From Steromphala cineraria (taxonomy: Eukaryota > Mollusca > Gastropoda > Trochida > Trochidae), in contig OU744731.1 of NCBI GenBank assembly GCA_916613615.1, positions 57,418,289-57,482,288 on the forward strand: a DNA stretch of 64,000 nt. The letters run 5' to 3'. The notes beneath the pieces are model-generated. The model ran no database searches, had not been told where the DNA came from, and was given only the letters and a program-made list of their open reading frames with translations. A program made the translations under genes and the position numbers. Shown here in pieces: positions 12,833-25,644 of this stretch (the stretch's first letter is position 1; each line of letters begins with the position of its first letter).

Positions 12833-13190
12833 TGGCATTCAGCCAATCTCCAGTCTCTGCTGATAAACGAACAAATGGACACTGCAGTACATTGTTCTGA
12901 TAATGGATATTCACATCCTGTATCACTGACTACCTCATATATGTACAACCAACAGAGGCCTATCTGTAGTCTCTATCCATAATTGACAAACAAATTGACC
13001 CTGCAGCGCCGTGTCCTAATACTGGACATTCACATCATGTATCACGGACTGCCACCTTATACATGTACAACCAACAGAGGTCTATTTGCAGTATCTATCG
13101 ATAATTAACAAACAAAATGATCGTTCAGCACCTTTTTCTTTTTCATATCCTTTATCACTGTCTGTCAACTCATTCATTACATTACACTCC
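12833..13190. repeat. 122-bp minisatellite, about 2.7 diverged copies
   Basis: The block TGTACAACCAACAGAGG recurs with its neighbours at a spacing of 122 bp (ACAACCAAC at 12945 and 13067). Each unit also carries ATATTCACATC or ACATTCACATC, a GTATCAC...CT block and GATAA...ACAAAC. The third unit is partial and more diverged. Confidence 0.65.
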
Positions 13191-13957
13191 AGCAGTAGTG
13201 AAATCAATGTAGTCAAAGGAGTATAGTATTACTCATGACTAAATACAGAAAGTAGTATAGTAAGTGTTTGGGTAATTTCTTGTTTAAATAATGTTGTCTA
13301 CAAAGCACACATGAACACACCATACAGTACTAAAATTCTACAACTCTTTTTACAACATACAGCTAGACAACAGATATGCAAAGCAACAGTTAACGGGTTC
13401 ATCTTACTAATACATCATGTGGACTATATTTTCATCACACAATAAATCAACGTAAACCATCATTTTGTCATGTGTGTTTAACGACTTTATATTTTGATGC
13501 CAACATCCAATGCCCTTCACATAATCGTGCAATTTAATTAGAACATTAAATTCTATCTGTCCAGGATGTACAATTTGACTTTCAAAGGACTGGAGACATT
13601 TCCCTTATCTATAAATGTTCGTTTTACAAGATTGTTGTGCTTGTATTCACGATATCATCTATTGATAAATCATACAAAGCACAGAGAGTGTGACTGATTA
13701 AACTGATTGGACCATGACAACCTCTGTATATCTCAATCACACACTGAACAATATTTCATCGCCTTTTAACCAAAATATTATTGTCTCCTTAGTGGGTCGG
13801 TGAGATTTATATATATATTTACTTTCAATCTATCATATCACACTATCAACATGAATCTGTTTCCTGTCATTGCTTGATTTTAGGTATACTTTCTCATGGG
13901 AGATCATAGTTGATATACGTCCATGCCACTTCTGTAGAGAAATCCTGAAGAAAACCT
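13191..13957. other. AT-rich non-coding stretch
   Basis: Nothing recognisable was seen here. Confidence 0.35.
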
Positions 13958-14130
13958 GAACAAAGAACACTCGTAATGACCTTCAGAAGGAACAATGAGA
14001 TGGTTGTTCTTTTTCTGCTGACCTATGACCTGCTGTTCTATGATTCCGTAGAGGAATGCTTGTTTCCGCTTCCTCCCTGTTGAATGTTGGTCAGGAATAC
14101 TCAATTGATTCCCGACAACTTTAATTTGAT
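13958..14130. repeat. Dispersed duplicate (partner at 7770-7925)
   Basis: It shares ordered blocks with 7770-7925: GAACAA, TGACCTxCAG, CTGCTGACCT, CGCTTCCTCCCT, GAATGTTGGTCA and ACTTT. This copy lies inside an 84-codon minus-strand frame (13904-14158) reading DQHSTGRKRKQ. The frame is broken in the partner, so coding function is doubtful. An exapted exon or an unnamed transposon fragment both remain possible. Confidence 0.45.
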
Positions 14131-14285
14131 GGGTGACGCATGCAATCATAAGCAACAATACAGATAGACAGGCACAAGAAACACATTATCCAATAAACAT
14201 GTAGGTCACCTTTGATGAACAGGAAGTGCTGCTGTACCAAACGTTTGATTGTTTACAACGTTAAGTTTTTATTTCATGATATAAA

Positions 14286-14506
14286 TCCAGCAGAGAGAGA
14301 CAGAGAGACAGACAGACAGACAGAGAGTAAGACAGAGAGAGATAAAGAGACAGAGAAACACAGAGAGAGAGAGAGAGACAGAGAGTAAGACAGACAGAGA
14401 GACAGAGAGTAATACAGAGAGATAGAGAGAGAGACAAAGAGACAGAGAGAGACAGCGAGTAAGACAGAGAGACACAGAGAGAGAGACGGAGAGAGAGACA
14501 GAGAGA
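14286..14506. repeat. Purine-rich (GAGA)n/(GACA)n microsatellite
   Basis: About 220 bases consist almost only of GAGA and GACA steps on the plus strand, with occasional GTAAGA interruptions. It is a polypurine tract that could adopt a triplex (H-DNA) form. It accounts for the two Leu/Ser-rich minus-strand frames across it. Confidence 0.9.
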
Positions 14507-15116
14507 GGATATATGTCCTTCCAACTTCTTAATTGCCTTCTTGCATTTAAAAAAGGCATACGTTTCAATGTCAAGCTCATCTAGTAGAAATATGAATAAA
14601 TTGGTTTCTTTCCAAAACTATCTAGATTTAGGTTTATGCTCAGAAAAGGATTTCAACGCAAATTATATTTTACAGCTAAGACAACAAATACACATATATG
14701 CAATGAATTATATGCAATTTACAATTACATTACCAATTTTGTATGGAGACTTTATAAATGATTAACTGTCTAATTTGTTTACATTGAGTGAAAAAACTTG
14801 CAAATCAATGAGCTCATTTGTGAAACAAATATGGAGATATTGGACTATTGTCAGGAATTAATTATGGTCTTAAATATCTTATCATGTAGGAAATCTAGAG
14901 ATAAATGTGTTTTCTTATAAAGCTATTAAATAAGTATTTCCTGGCAGACTTAGAGATTCGAGGTCACAAGAAGGATAGAGTACCGAACAACAGACCCGTA
15001 ACTCTGACAATAGATATCAAGATATAAATGTCATATTAATGATTAAGTGTAGTGACCTAACTTTAATACTTAAAAACAATCTACACGAGGGATATAATTG
15101 TGCTCAAATTGTTGCT
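14507..15116. other. AT-rich non-coding stretch
   Basis: No supported feature. It would be the 3' flank of the candidate exon at 15117. Confidence 0.35.
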
Positions 15117-15593
15117 TCATGTTAATGAATGGTTGAACAATGATATGAACCGTTTTATACACTTGGGAAATAATCTATTCGAGATCCTTAAGTCTCTGTC
15201 TGTTACAGTCTCATTTGTATCATAATCATGGTATTTACTACAGAAACAGTGGCTCAGCTTATTAGTGAAAGCAGAACAGCACCTCTTCAAATACTCTGAT
15301 AAAGTCAAGTCATCATATACGTCTAACTTTGAGATGTGATTTATGTAATCTGTCTTGTAGTCAACATTTAAATCAATAACGAGTGAACCCACTGCTAAAA
15401 TGCTTTTGAATGACATCGCAATGTTTTCACAAAACGTTTCATCTGTCACAATCTCTTGGAATTAAAAAAGATGAAATATCAACAGCTATTGACACTTAAA
15501 TGTTATCATCATTAATAAGACAATGGAACAGCTTTAACATTTGTAAATTACGATTGTTTACCTGTAAGAATGAACGATCCTTATCAATGAAAT
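15117..15593 (-). CDS. Candidate two-exon 3' end of an unidentified gene
   Basis: On the minus strand a 336-base open frame (15452 to 15117) ends in TGA. It is preceded by a pyrimidine-rich acceptor (TTTCATCTTTTTTAATTCCA then AGAG). Upstream, 15593-15562 is a 32-base exon candidate: it has an AG before it (TACATCAG) and a clean donor after it (CTTACAG then GTAAAC). Joined across a 109-base intron, the frame stays open and reads from DFIDKDRSFLQ into IVTDETFCENIAMSFKSI. The product is mixed hydrophilic with a Cys-rich patch (KRCCSAF...HCFCSKY). I recognise no family. The exon-intron logic supports it, but no further upstream exon was found, so chance cannot be excluded. Confidence 0.3.
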
Positions 15594-15659
15594 CTGATGT
15601 ATTAAAGTGACATGTGATCATAACATTTGAAACGAAAATGAAATTGGATGAATTAGACA

Positions 15660-16062
15660 ATTAAAGTTCCCAGTCTACGACCAAGTTTCTGATCGTCATT
15701 GGCAAGTCTTTGTGGCGTTTCTAACGGCACTAAGATCCTAATGATGAGTTATGAGCATTTAAGTCCTGCAACGTTAACTGCTATACTTATGCAGACATTG
15801 TAGATATCTTCTGGTACCTACTGTCCCAAATGCGAAGCTTCTTTAGGTTTATATCAATGTTTCTGGGAACACCTTTTACCTTGGTTAAGGTTTTTTAGAA
15901 ACACATTTGGCATCAAGGTTTCTTTTCAAATAGTTCCTTTTTGGTCAAAAATGGATTTGAACATGATGTAAGATTGGTTTATCCTCCCAATGGCAGTTTC
16001 ACATTTCTTTTGAGACATGTCTCGACGTCTCTTATGACTTTCAGTATACATTTGTCAAGTTT
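15660..16062 (-). pseudogene. Possible eroded coding tract, unassigned
   Basis: Read on the minus strand from about 16062 there is an open run of more than 40 codons, including DMSQKKCETAIGRINQSY, that ends in TGA. Further on, after frame changes, is a second codon-like run (LETPQRLANDDQKLGRRLG). The amino-acid make-up is more protein-like than surrounding frames, but stops and shifts break it. It could be an old transposon remnant or coincidence; no family is recognised. Confidence 0.2.
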
Positions 16063-19000
16063 TACTTTCCCTCATATTGAAAGATATTCAGACATTGAGA
16101 ACAAACATAACTGTTGAATGAGTTAAGTTAATAGCTTCAGTTCCTCAGCGTAATCTTTAGATGTCAGTGAATTGGTGCTTACTGTATTTTGAATGTTAGA
16201 GTTGTTTTGCAGTTTGTAAGAAAACGGAGGTCACATATGTCTGAATTATTGTTTTGACGTAACTATTACTCAATCAATAATGTAATAATAACCAATCAAC
16301 TAATTCAAGGAATATTTCCGTGATGGGATATTCAATTCTGAGTATCATCTATTGCAGGTGAAACCAAAGGGACTGTGCGATTTCCCTTCATGTCAAATTA
16401 AAACTATGCAAGTTAAAAACAACCCGACAAAACCACAATGCATGACAGGAATTGTTAATTTTCAGTAATTAGATATTCATCATAGGGTATAATATGCCAT
16501 CTCAAAAGAGTTACATTTTCTCATTTATTCAGACAAAGCCTTTTTAAATACTCATTGTGTAAAACCTTCCAGCAAAAGGCTGTCGATAAATCATACACTA
16601 ATGATTATTATTAACGCGTCACTCAAAATAAGCTGCTTGTTAACAAGCTGTATAAGATGATAAGTTCCATGTATAATAACCTTTCGCTGGACACTGATAT
16701 ATTGATATTCTAATTGATGACCGCATGAGCATGACAGATGTGAAGTGACGTCAGTGAAAAGCATGTCATGTAATGAGGGAGGACAGATCCAATAACTCCT
16801 ACTTTCTCGGGTATAACTGATAACAGCTCCATGACTGACTATTTATAAAGTTGAAATAAAAGATTTCGTTAGTCTGAACATCAATGTGGTAAGATCATAT
16901 CCATATTTGCTGTAATGCATTTTTCAAAAAAGTAAACAATAAGTATAAGTCATATGTTTCTGTAGATTTAACAAAAAAATTAACATCATCAAAGGTGTTG
17001 ATTTTAAAATTATTTGTTAGCCTTAAAATCTATAAGTTTAAAGATTTTGACTTTCATAACTTAGTTATTAAAATTAGATTTTATCTTAACAATATGCAAC
17101 TTTAGTCGTACTGAAAAATTCAATATTGATTGTTATGTATTAAATGAAATTATATAGTTATAGTGGCATTAATCACCTCGACATCTTGTTACACAGTATG
17201 AAGACAAATTTTGAACATGTTGTATTCTGTTGTATGTATTTTGAGATATGGTTGCAGTAAAATCATGTCCATTATTTAATTTAGTTATGTAAACAGTAGC
17301 ATGAATCGATGTGGAAGATAATAAAACAAAAAACTGAAGACAAACAGAAAGTTATAATGAATTCAATTTGAGATTATTTGCTACTTATTGATTAAGGGAG
17401 TATACTGATGACCAAATGAATCAATTGTTTACTTTGAGGATTAGGTTGATGTAAGGTCGTCTAAATCAATAAACTAATTCATCAAACAAATGTTTATTTT
17501 AGATCGCAAATGGTGGGTAATTGTGCAAAAATAATAGCTTAATTTTCATATAGCTCACCATTAGGGAAAATATGACTGTTGAAAATGAATCGAGAAAGTT
17601 GTTATCAATATCTGTTAGCATATTCATATTTACCTTAGATTACTCAGTTAGCTTTTGATATTATTAGATGTAAAGATCTTTAGGGTTTCCGCTTCAAAAT
17701 TTGACGTTAATGGAAGGAATCATTTTATGGTGTATTTTAACATTTGAAATTGTTGTCTTAACATAAATGATTAATCAAACATCTTTTTTTCAGATCAGTT
17801 AAGAAAATGCTGTGGTATTTCCTTAAGAAAAGTGATCAAATCTTTCAAATAAATTAATACGCCTATTGTTTCTTTGACATACATACCTTCGGTTTTCATT
17901 TTGGTTTACATTAACTGCCTTTTGTCAATCATGCATCTTCGGTGGATTTCACATTTCATTAAGACTTATCTCAATAGACTTATCTCATGTGTGCGCAGTA
18001 ATTATATATAATCGACAATGTAGGATGTTTCATAAGAAGCACTAACTATATTAATAAAGTTCCACTCCTTCTTTTAACTGAGTATGATAAACTCATGACA
18101 AGACAAACTTTCATATTCATTGTTTTGTTTTTCACGAATCAATTGTTAATTATGTTTTTGTTTCCCACTCTAAAGTTACATTAAACAACCAACGTTGATT
18201 GGCGGAGAGCCTAGTCATGTGATCTCAGTCTGAAAAATCACAAAAACATTTTTCATGCTGGTGTTCTCCGTCCCACATAATATCAAAGGTTATTTAATAA
18301 TACTTAGCAGTTGAACTTTCAATTTCATCTCAATTTACCAAATACTATATTCTCAATGGGATAAAAATAGTCTAATCATTTACTAGATTTGTACGAGAAA
18401 TATACTTTGCTGTAACAACCTACAGCTCACGATGTATACACATAGACTGGCGATTGGACAGTTATTATAATCAAAATATTACTTCAACAACTGTACATGT
18501 TCTTTATATATTTTGACGAAGATCCATCAGGAAATAGCAGTCAGTACATAAGGCAGATAAGTGATTTTAAGCGATGAAGGGTGTGCTTCATTAGCATAGA
18601 GCTCAAGTGCTATTTTGAATAAACGTACAGGCTTATTTTTTCAAAAGAGTTTATCGCAGTCTTACTTTTTCAAAGTGTGCAAAAAAAGATTGATACTATT
18701 CCGACTTCCATTTGATATATGTTGCGAAATTATTAGAGGAATTGATCTCGCTTGGTTTCACATGATTATGAATGTAACATAGACATAGTTCATTTTCTGA
18801 AGCAAATCACACCGACTGCCATTCAGTTCTTAAATGAAACCAAAACTAATACTGTAGGCATCGCACTTGAGAATCGTTTGTCAATAAATCCTTACTTCAT
18901 TGTGAAACAAGCCTGATTCAACACAATAAGGTTAAACCACTTAACAACGGGTGAGATTTCTCGCATTTTATTGTTACCGTCACGAATTCTCAAGTGAACA

Positions 19001-19733
19001 GTTCAGGCCGGATGGATGTTTATGTGTGCTTGTTGGATCTTCTGTAAGTAGACCTCATCTGCTTCTCGTGGATATATCAGTACTTATTCGATAGATTCAT
19101 GTAGACTTGAATTAAACTCTGCACAAATATTCATAGATCTGGGTAAATGTTGCTTTATTGGCCTTTTAACCAATACAAATAGAGAATATTCTTGGGACTG
19201 TTACCATTCACTCTATATGGTAATTGTATTATCGTAAACAATTCTTATCAAACATCGTTCAACTGATGGCATCTTCGTCCTTGTTGAATGGTATCAATGA
19301 TATTGATGAATACATGTGTTTTCTATTAGAATTTCCCCTTTAATCAAAAGTCAGTTGTCTTGAACCCCCTTTTTGAAAACATAAGCTTCAACGCTTTTTT
19401 TACAATTAAGCTTGTTATGGTGGCACTTAGGATTAATCCCAAATATAAATTTGCTTAAGTGTTTAGTGTGGGGTTAGATAGAGGGAATAGTGGGGATTAG
19501 TCAACACTAATAATAAGTAGGGCTTTAAATCCATCAGCTGAACGGCCAACCGGAAGACTCATGTAATCCTGATATAGGACAAGAAGCTACTTTAATTGAA
19601 ATACTCATTTATTCCCACGTTTTCGTTGGGGCAAAAACATATTTTGTAATTTTGTTTTAAGATATACCGCTTAGTTTTATTTCAAGAGAGTTATGTAAAC
19701 ACAGTTTGTTTTGAGTGGCTAACTAGTTGGGTT
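16063..19733. other. Long AT-rich non-coding stretch
   Basis: In about 3.7 kb no gene, RNA or repeat with definable boundaries was found. Confidence 0.4.
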
Positions 19734-19984
19734 TTAAGGGGGCTGTATCACGTTTTTAGGTAAATGGATCTCAAGAAATCACAAAAGAATTTGCCAAATC
19801 TCAATGTATGAAACGTAGCAGTTTGAATGAAGGTAAGTAGGATAAACTGTTTCCTAAACTTTTGATATAAATGGCATGCAAAATAATACTAATAGTCTTT
19901 TAATTAATAAACACACATCGCCATAACTTTATAAAAATAAAAAAATGAAAAAAAGCATTACAGAAAGGTGCTACTTTTACTGTT
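19734..19984. mobile_element. Possible diverged relative of the TTAA MITE
   Basis: The left edge TTAAGGGGGCTGTATCACGT resembles the family end TTAAAGGGGCAGTAGCACGT. The right edge AAAGGTGCTACTTTTACTG resembles the reverse end AAAACGTGCTACTGCCCC. The interior is AT-rich and cannot be aligned confidently by eye, so this may be an old copy or a coincidence. Confidence 0.3.
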
Positions 19985-20218
19985 TGAAGTCATTCAACAT
20001 GTGCCTTAAGGAAATGCCATCCGTAAATTGTAATTATTGAAATTCAGAATATTTGAAATCACCACAATTTTTTAAATTTTTTATTAGGAGAAGACCTGAG
20101 CCTGTTCTTGTTAACACAAAAAGCTGAAAGCAGCGCTTGTTTAAGATGTCCATGTCTAAAACAAATTGACTGAAGTGTACATCCCATTGAGGGTTCATTC
20201 ACGGGTTATCTGTATTTC

Positions 20219-20432
20219 TTGATAGATATTTAAAAAAACCATTGTCACCATATGCTTTTGCAAATCTTGTGTCCTCAACAAATATAGAAATTATCAAAAA
20301 TGTATGTCTATTTTTACATCAAGTAAGGAAAATTAGAAATTCAAATGTGTTTATGTAAGCTCATGCAAATAATCATATTGTGGATGTATTATGGGCCAAT
20401 GGCCTTTTACTGAATAAAATGTCTGTCTGTCT
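20219..20432 (+). mobile_element. 5'-truncated LINE insertion with 14-bp target-site duplication
   Basis: The 14-mer GTTATCTGTATTTC occurs exactly at 20205-20218 and again at 20433-20446, flanking this segment. That is a textbook target-site duplication. The insert ends in ATGGGCCAATGGCCTTTTAC, TGAATAAAATG and a (TCTG)n run. Such a polyadenylation-like signal with a short microsatellite tail is typical of non-LTR retrotransposon 3' ends. At about 214 bp it is a dead-on-arrival copy with only 3' UTR or terminal sequence. The GGCCAATGGCC tail is reminiscent of mollusc LINE 3' ends. Confidence 0.75.
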
Positions 20433-20684
20433 GTTATCTGTATTTCATGTATTTAAATTATTATATTGATGAGATTTGCGTGCCCTGTTTCGCAATGATA
20501 TTTGTCAATAACAGTCTATTGATGTGAATTACATTTGATGCATTTAAATTGACAGTTAACCATGGCTAGTGTAATCAGTAATGAACAAGTTGGTCATTTG
20601 AGTATGATTGCCCTAATAATTAGGGAACAATGTCATGGTCATGCTTCGGTTTGGGCTAAGCGTGTACAAAACTAGATCTGCCAA

Positions 20685-21049
20685 TTAAAGGGGCAGTAGC
20701 ACGTTTTTTTTCAAATTTTATATTTTAAATTTTCTCCTGATAATTGAATGTTAATGCTAAATGTATTTCTTTGATAGTGTCAAAAATCTCATAATACAAG
20801 CCAATCATCCATAGTCAGAGAACAAATTATAAGGATTGACATTGAGTCCATTGGCAGCCATTTTTGTGTGAACACCTTTAATTCATTTTGTGTAGAATAG
20901 GGAATCGCATGGCCGAACTTTACATTATATATATGATGTATTACTGCTTCATTTAGTTTAAATACATTTTCTTTGAATTGGAACCATTTATTTTTACTTT
21001 CCTGAAATCACCTTATATCCCCCCTAAAAACGTGCTACTGCCCCTTTAA
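20685..21049 (-). mobile_element. TTAA-ended MITE, copy B (365 bp)
   Basis: It begins TTAAAGGGGCAGTAGCACGT and ends with the exact reverse complement (ACGTGCTACTGCCCCTTTAA). Its interior is the reverse complement of copy A: AGGGAATCGCATGGCCGAAC here corresponds to the GCCATGCGATTC segment there. It has no coding capacity. The clean TTAA at both ends points to a TTAA-specific transposase supplied in trans. Confidence 0.85.
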
Positions 21050-24000
21050 GGTACAAGTTTTCAGTTTAATAGTTAATAACGCAATATGTGTAGGGGGTGT
21101 AGAATCTTTTGCATTGAGAACATGTTTTCAAAATGTGTGTTTGATTTATTTTGTCACGAATATCTAAAGCAGATTCACTCAGATTACGTAATACTTCTAT
21201 CAAACATTTTTAGAATCCTGATCTTTTGGGGGGTTCAGAAAAAAAGTAATATGGTAGCAAACCGTAAAGTAAATATCGCTCATGTAAATCGAACATACCT
21301 TTAGCATAAAGCATTTCAATTGAATTGACCTTCCAATTACATACTTATACAATTTCAATATAACGTTTCAATACGACTTAATTCGGGTATTGATAGTTTA
21401 AACAACTCTTTTCGAGCAAAGAAAAAGCTGAATTAACGGTTGAACTCAAATAAATGTACTTGATCATAAAATCGTCAACATCAGATGACAAAAACATATA
21501 TGAATATATGCATGGTAAAAAGTATCGCATGAGTGAAGTCAGCTTGTTAAAAAAATATTCACATATTTTGTTACAAAACAGTTTTTCTGGACTTATAAAA
21601 TACCTACATGTACATCTGAATTATGGAAAAGACCTTAACCCTAAGTTCACAGAGTAAGTCTTCAACGATTGTGGGTAAATGACACAATTGGTGTCAGTGA
21701 TTAATGTGTATTAAGGGATTCAAAACCGAATTATGTTGCAAGAGAGAGACTATATAGACAACACGGTAATACCACACATGGGTCTCGCTACTTTTAACCA
21801 ACAGTTGAATACATATCTACATATATAGATGATATAGTAAGGAAAGAAATAAGAAATACATGTAGGAGTAAATTAAGTTGTCATATTTGCAACATAAGGA
21901 AATAAAAAGGTTTTGCTGTATATATTAAACATCTCGTTCTTGTTGCATTGAAAAAAGTAAATGATTGTGATTGTTAAAATTTATCAAAATAGTAAAATTC
22001 TATCTTTAATCTGGAAAACTGATCCAATGTCCATAGACAGGAGTATTTGGAGTGTTTTGAAATACACTTGAAGTGTAATTATACAGATCAAACCATGATG
22101 CTTTGTTAGCAGACAGTAGTGGTTACTTTGTTACGAGTATCTTAAATGATAACTCTGTTTATACCTGATGCCTATCACGAAATTTACATTCACAAGTTTA
22201 AAATCCAATTTATGATGAATATGGATCATAATATCAATATTGGAAACAAATGAATTTATCATGTAAAATTAAATAGGATAAGCATACATGCATCCAAGTC
22301 ATTTGCAAAACGGTTAACCATTTCTTGTAATACTACAATAATAATAAAATTTAGCTAAACCAATCATTCTCATAGAATTATCAAAGTGCTCTAAAGATTC
22401 CATTTCACAAGAATACAGGTCATACATAAAACAACAACAGAAACAGAAACGTAAATGATCATATTAAAACTTAATAAATGGCTAGTTAGTAAACAAACCT
22501 TTCTACTCGAATTGCACTTTGTGTCTGGATTACAACGTTTTACGATGTTAGATGTACTTCCACAGAAATGTGGCAGAAATATGGACCATAGACGCCTTAC
22601 ATTACGAAATTAAAAAGAATCATTTCTGATTGGTTAAGTCGTAGAAACTCTGAAGTGAATGTTTTTAACAAATTTTAGTGTGAAGTTTAAAAGTACAAGT
22701 AAGCATTGTGTATAAGGTGCTTAAAAGCAACTCTTATGAAATATTTTTTTATTTCAGATACATTGAGTATTTCTGATTCATTTCGTGAGTTGATGCATCA
22801 GTGCATTAATGGTCTTAACACCTCAATTTGGACCGATAATGGAACTGCTAAAAGCAAGCACACTTAACTAGCATGTATGGACACCAAGGAAGCATTGATT
22901 AACACAAGAGGTGAGACCAGACAGATAATCAGTGCTTGACCTCACGACTTCACGGGTCATCCCAATAGTTAGTAGACGGTACACTAGTTAATAAAGGCAA
23001 TGCCACCATTAGTATAATATTACACTTACGTACGACTGATTCAGACAATAAACTTCTGTTAATATCAAGAGTCTCAAACTCAATATTGGTAAACTAATAT
23101 ATCAGTGCATGTCATTTACCGGTACTGTTTTCAGTTATGGTGTAACTCATTTCAGCTCAGTGTTAGTCTACATAGTGATGGAGCTTTGTGAATAAAACTA
23201 TGTAACTATTTTTAATAGAATGCTTGAAGGGATTTCACTCCAATTGCTAATAAATTTGAAAAAGGAAATGACAGTTATCTTACTCTTAAAGGACAAACCG
23301 TCATCCTTGATCATTAAAATGTGTCACTTACCAACAGTTTAAGGACAGAAAATTAGTCAGTACGGAGGCTACGCTATTGAGAGGAACAAAACTGAATTCT
23401 CGAAACATTTTCAACATTTAAGGTTGCATTTAGATTTGTTGTTTTCATTTCTCAAATGAGTGAGCATATGGTTTAAAAGGGCATTTAATTTCAATGAGTC
23501 AAAATTCTGGAAATGCATTGACAGTCATTACTTTAAATAAAGATTGTATCAATTGTGTAATATATGTATATTAGTGTATACTGTTTACGAGTGACATACG
23601 TTATTAAATACAATGTTAATGGCAGGAATTTAATTGAGGACGAGTACGTTATTTTTCAAATAGATATTTTCACAGATTTCATTGTGGTTTTCCAAAGCTG
23701 AAATATCCTCACCCCAGCATGCACATGTGATAATTGATTGTAACTGGACAGGAAGTGCGTGCATAATAAACAACTTACCACTACTGATCTGACAGCATGA
23801 TTGTTCCCTCTTTCATATTAGAGTTGTGCAACTTTTCAAGATTCAGATGTTAGTCCCGTGGGACATAGGTATTCTTTCTGAGATGATTGATAATTCTTGT
23901 CTTAATGGGTTCATTATCTTCTCAGATATTGAACTTTGAGAATATAATGTGTTCCAAGTGGAATAACAATGACAAGGATATATTAATGTTTCAGTGTGTG

Positions 24001-25644
24001 CCAACAGCGAATGGTATTTGTAAAGATCACTATTGAATGTCACGTCATAAAGGCGAAAGACTAGATCAATCCTTTTCCCCCGGATATTACTCTTTTGGAG
24101 GAAAACACCAGACCTTGCAAATATATTGTATTATAGTGTAAGTATGTAAGTTTAGAATATGTCAGATATTGGTCCAAAAAGGTCTTTAATTATAAATTTG
24201 TTTAATCTCCAGGGCGGATAATTTGCTGTCAAATGAAGTGTCCAGATAGGACGAAGTTAATGCTCATAATAATATGTTTTGTTATATGCTAACGGATGAG
24301 AGACTTAGTTTTAGTAGTTCCAGAAAAAGTATTCTCGCCACTGAATGTGATATCTCTTTTTCAAGTCAGTGAAAATATCGCAGAGTCTACAAACAACGTG
24401 ACGTCATCGTCAGTGCTAAGTTACAATACAACACTATTATGAGGACACAACGTGAGTCAATAACGTTTGGAGGTCAATCACCACATTTCCGATACATATG
24501 CATTTTATAAACAGAGTATATTTGTTTTCAGTGTGATACCACTGACCTCTCATCTCGTGACAGGATAAAGCCTACAGCACCACTCATAAAAACACCGAGT
24601 ATGTTCTGTAACTTGTTGAGAAGTAAGTACCAACACACTGAAGACATAAGATATCCTCTATCGTCAAATTCTCTGCAGGAAGAAGCAGCCAGATGCTGTG
24701 TTCATTTCTTACCATGTTCTTGCCCATCACACTACACTGCCACGTACTCTTACTGATTGAGCAAATCTGAGCAAGACCAAGAGAGTAAGACACTGTGAGA
24801 CACGCAGAAAAAACAGTGAATGAGATACATAAAGAGATAAGGATTTAATAGGTCAGTCGAAGTTATGGCTATTAAATTTATACATATACGTTTGTAATAT
24901 TTCACGAAAGTAATTGCATATGCAACAAATTCGAAACACCATGTACATCAAACTTTGCCTTTGTATAAATTTAATTATGTCCAAGACTCATTAAACCCAT
25001 TTATATAACTACTTGATTGTATAAACTTGTATTGTATAAACATTATTGTAATGTATCATTTGCTTTATAACGGTTTTAGTATCTACACCGAAAGGTTACG
25101 CTCCTGCAGTAAAGAGGTTAAACATTCCTTAGAAATTGTCTTTAATCATCTAGCAACTTTTAAATGCCTCAAGTCAAATCTTAACAGCGCGAAGGCTGTT
25201 GAAAACATCAGCAAAAAGGTTAACAAAAACGATATGGCAATCCTGTTCCTAAAAAGCTATCACCGATCTGTACGGAGGCTGATGGATTGAATAATTGACC
25301 TCTTCAAGACATATTACATTTGCAGATTTGAATGTCTGATAGGTAAATACCAAATGGGGAATCTCGCAACACCAGTGCTTCCATACAATGAATAACAATT
25401 GAGTATTGCATCAAAATGTATTGAAAAACATTCTCTACACCAGACAAACCCTGAAAGATTGGCATCTTGATCCAACCCTTGATGTTATTGGCCCCCATGT
25501 GTGTCTGAAACGACACAACTGCAAGGATAATTTTCTCAACCCTTTACTTGTTATTTCAAATAGGTAATACACTCTCTGTATTGGGTAATTGGAACGAATT
25601 GTTAATACAGTTTGGGACGCAATTACATGACCCAAACTTCCCAT
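21050..25644. other. Long AT-rich non-coding stretch
   Basis: In about 4.6 kb no gene could be supported. A minus-strand segment at 24711-24794 has a pyrimidine-rich acceptor and a GTAAGA donor-like site. Its short frame is unremarkable, so it is not called. Confidence 0.35.

Noticed and set aside
14261..14580. Two Leu/Ser/Val-rich minus-strand frames
   Set aside because: They are translations of the GAGA/GACA microsatellite.
24711..24794. Possible minus-strand exon with acceptor (TTTTTTCTGCGTGTCTCACAG) and GTAAGA donor
   Set aside because: Only 28 codons, no neighbouring exon in phase could be joined, and no recognisable peptide.
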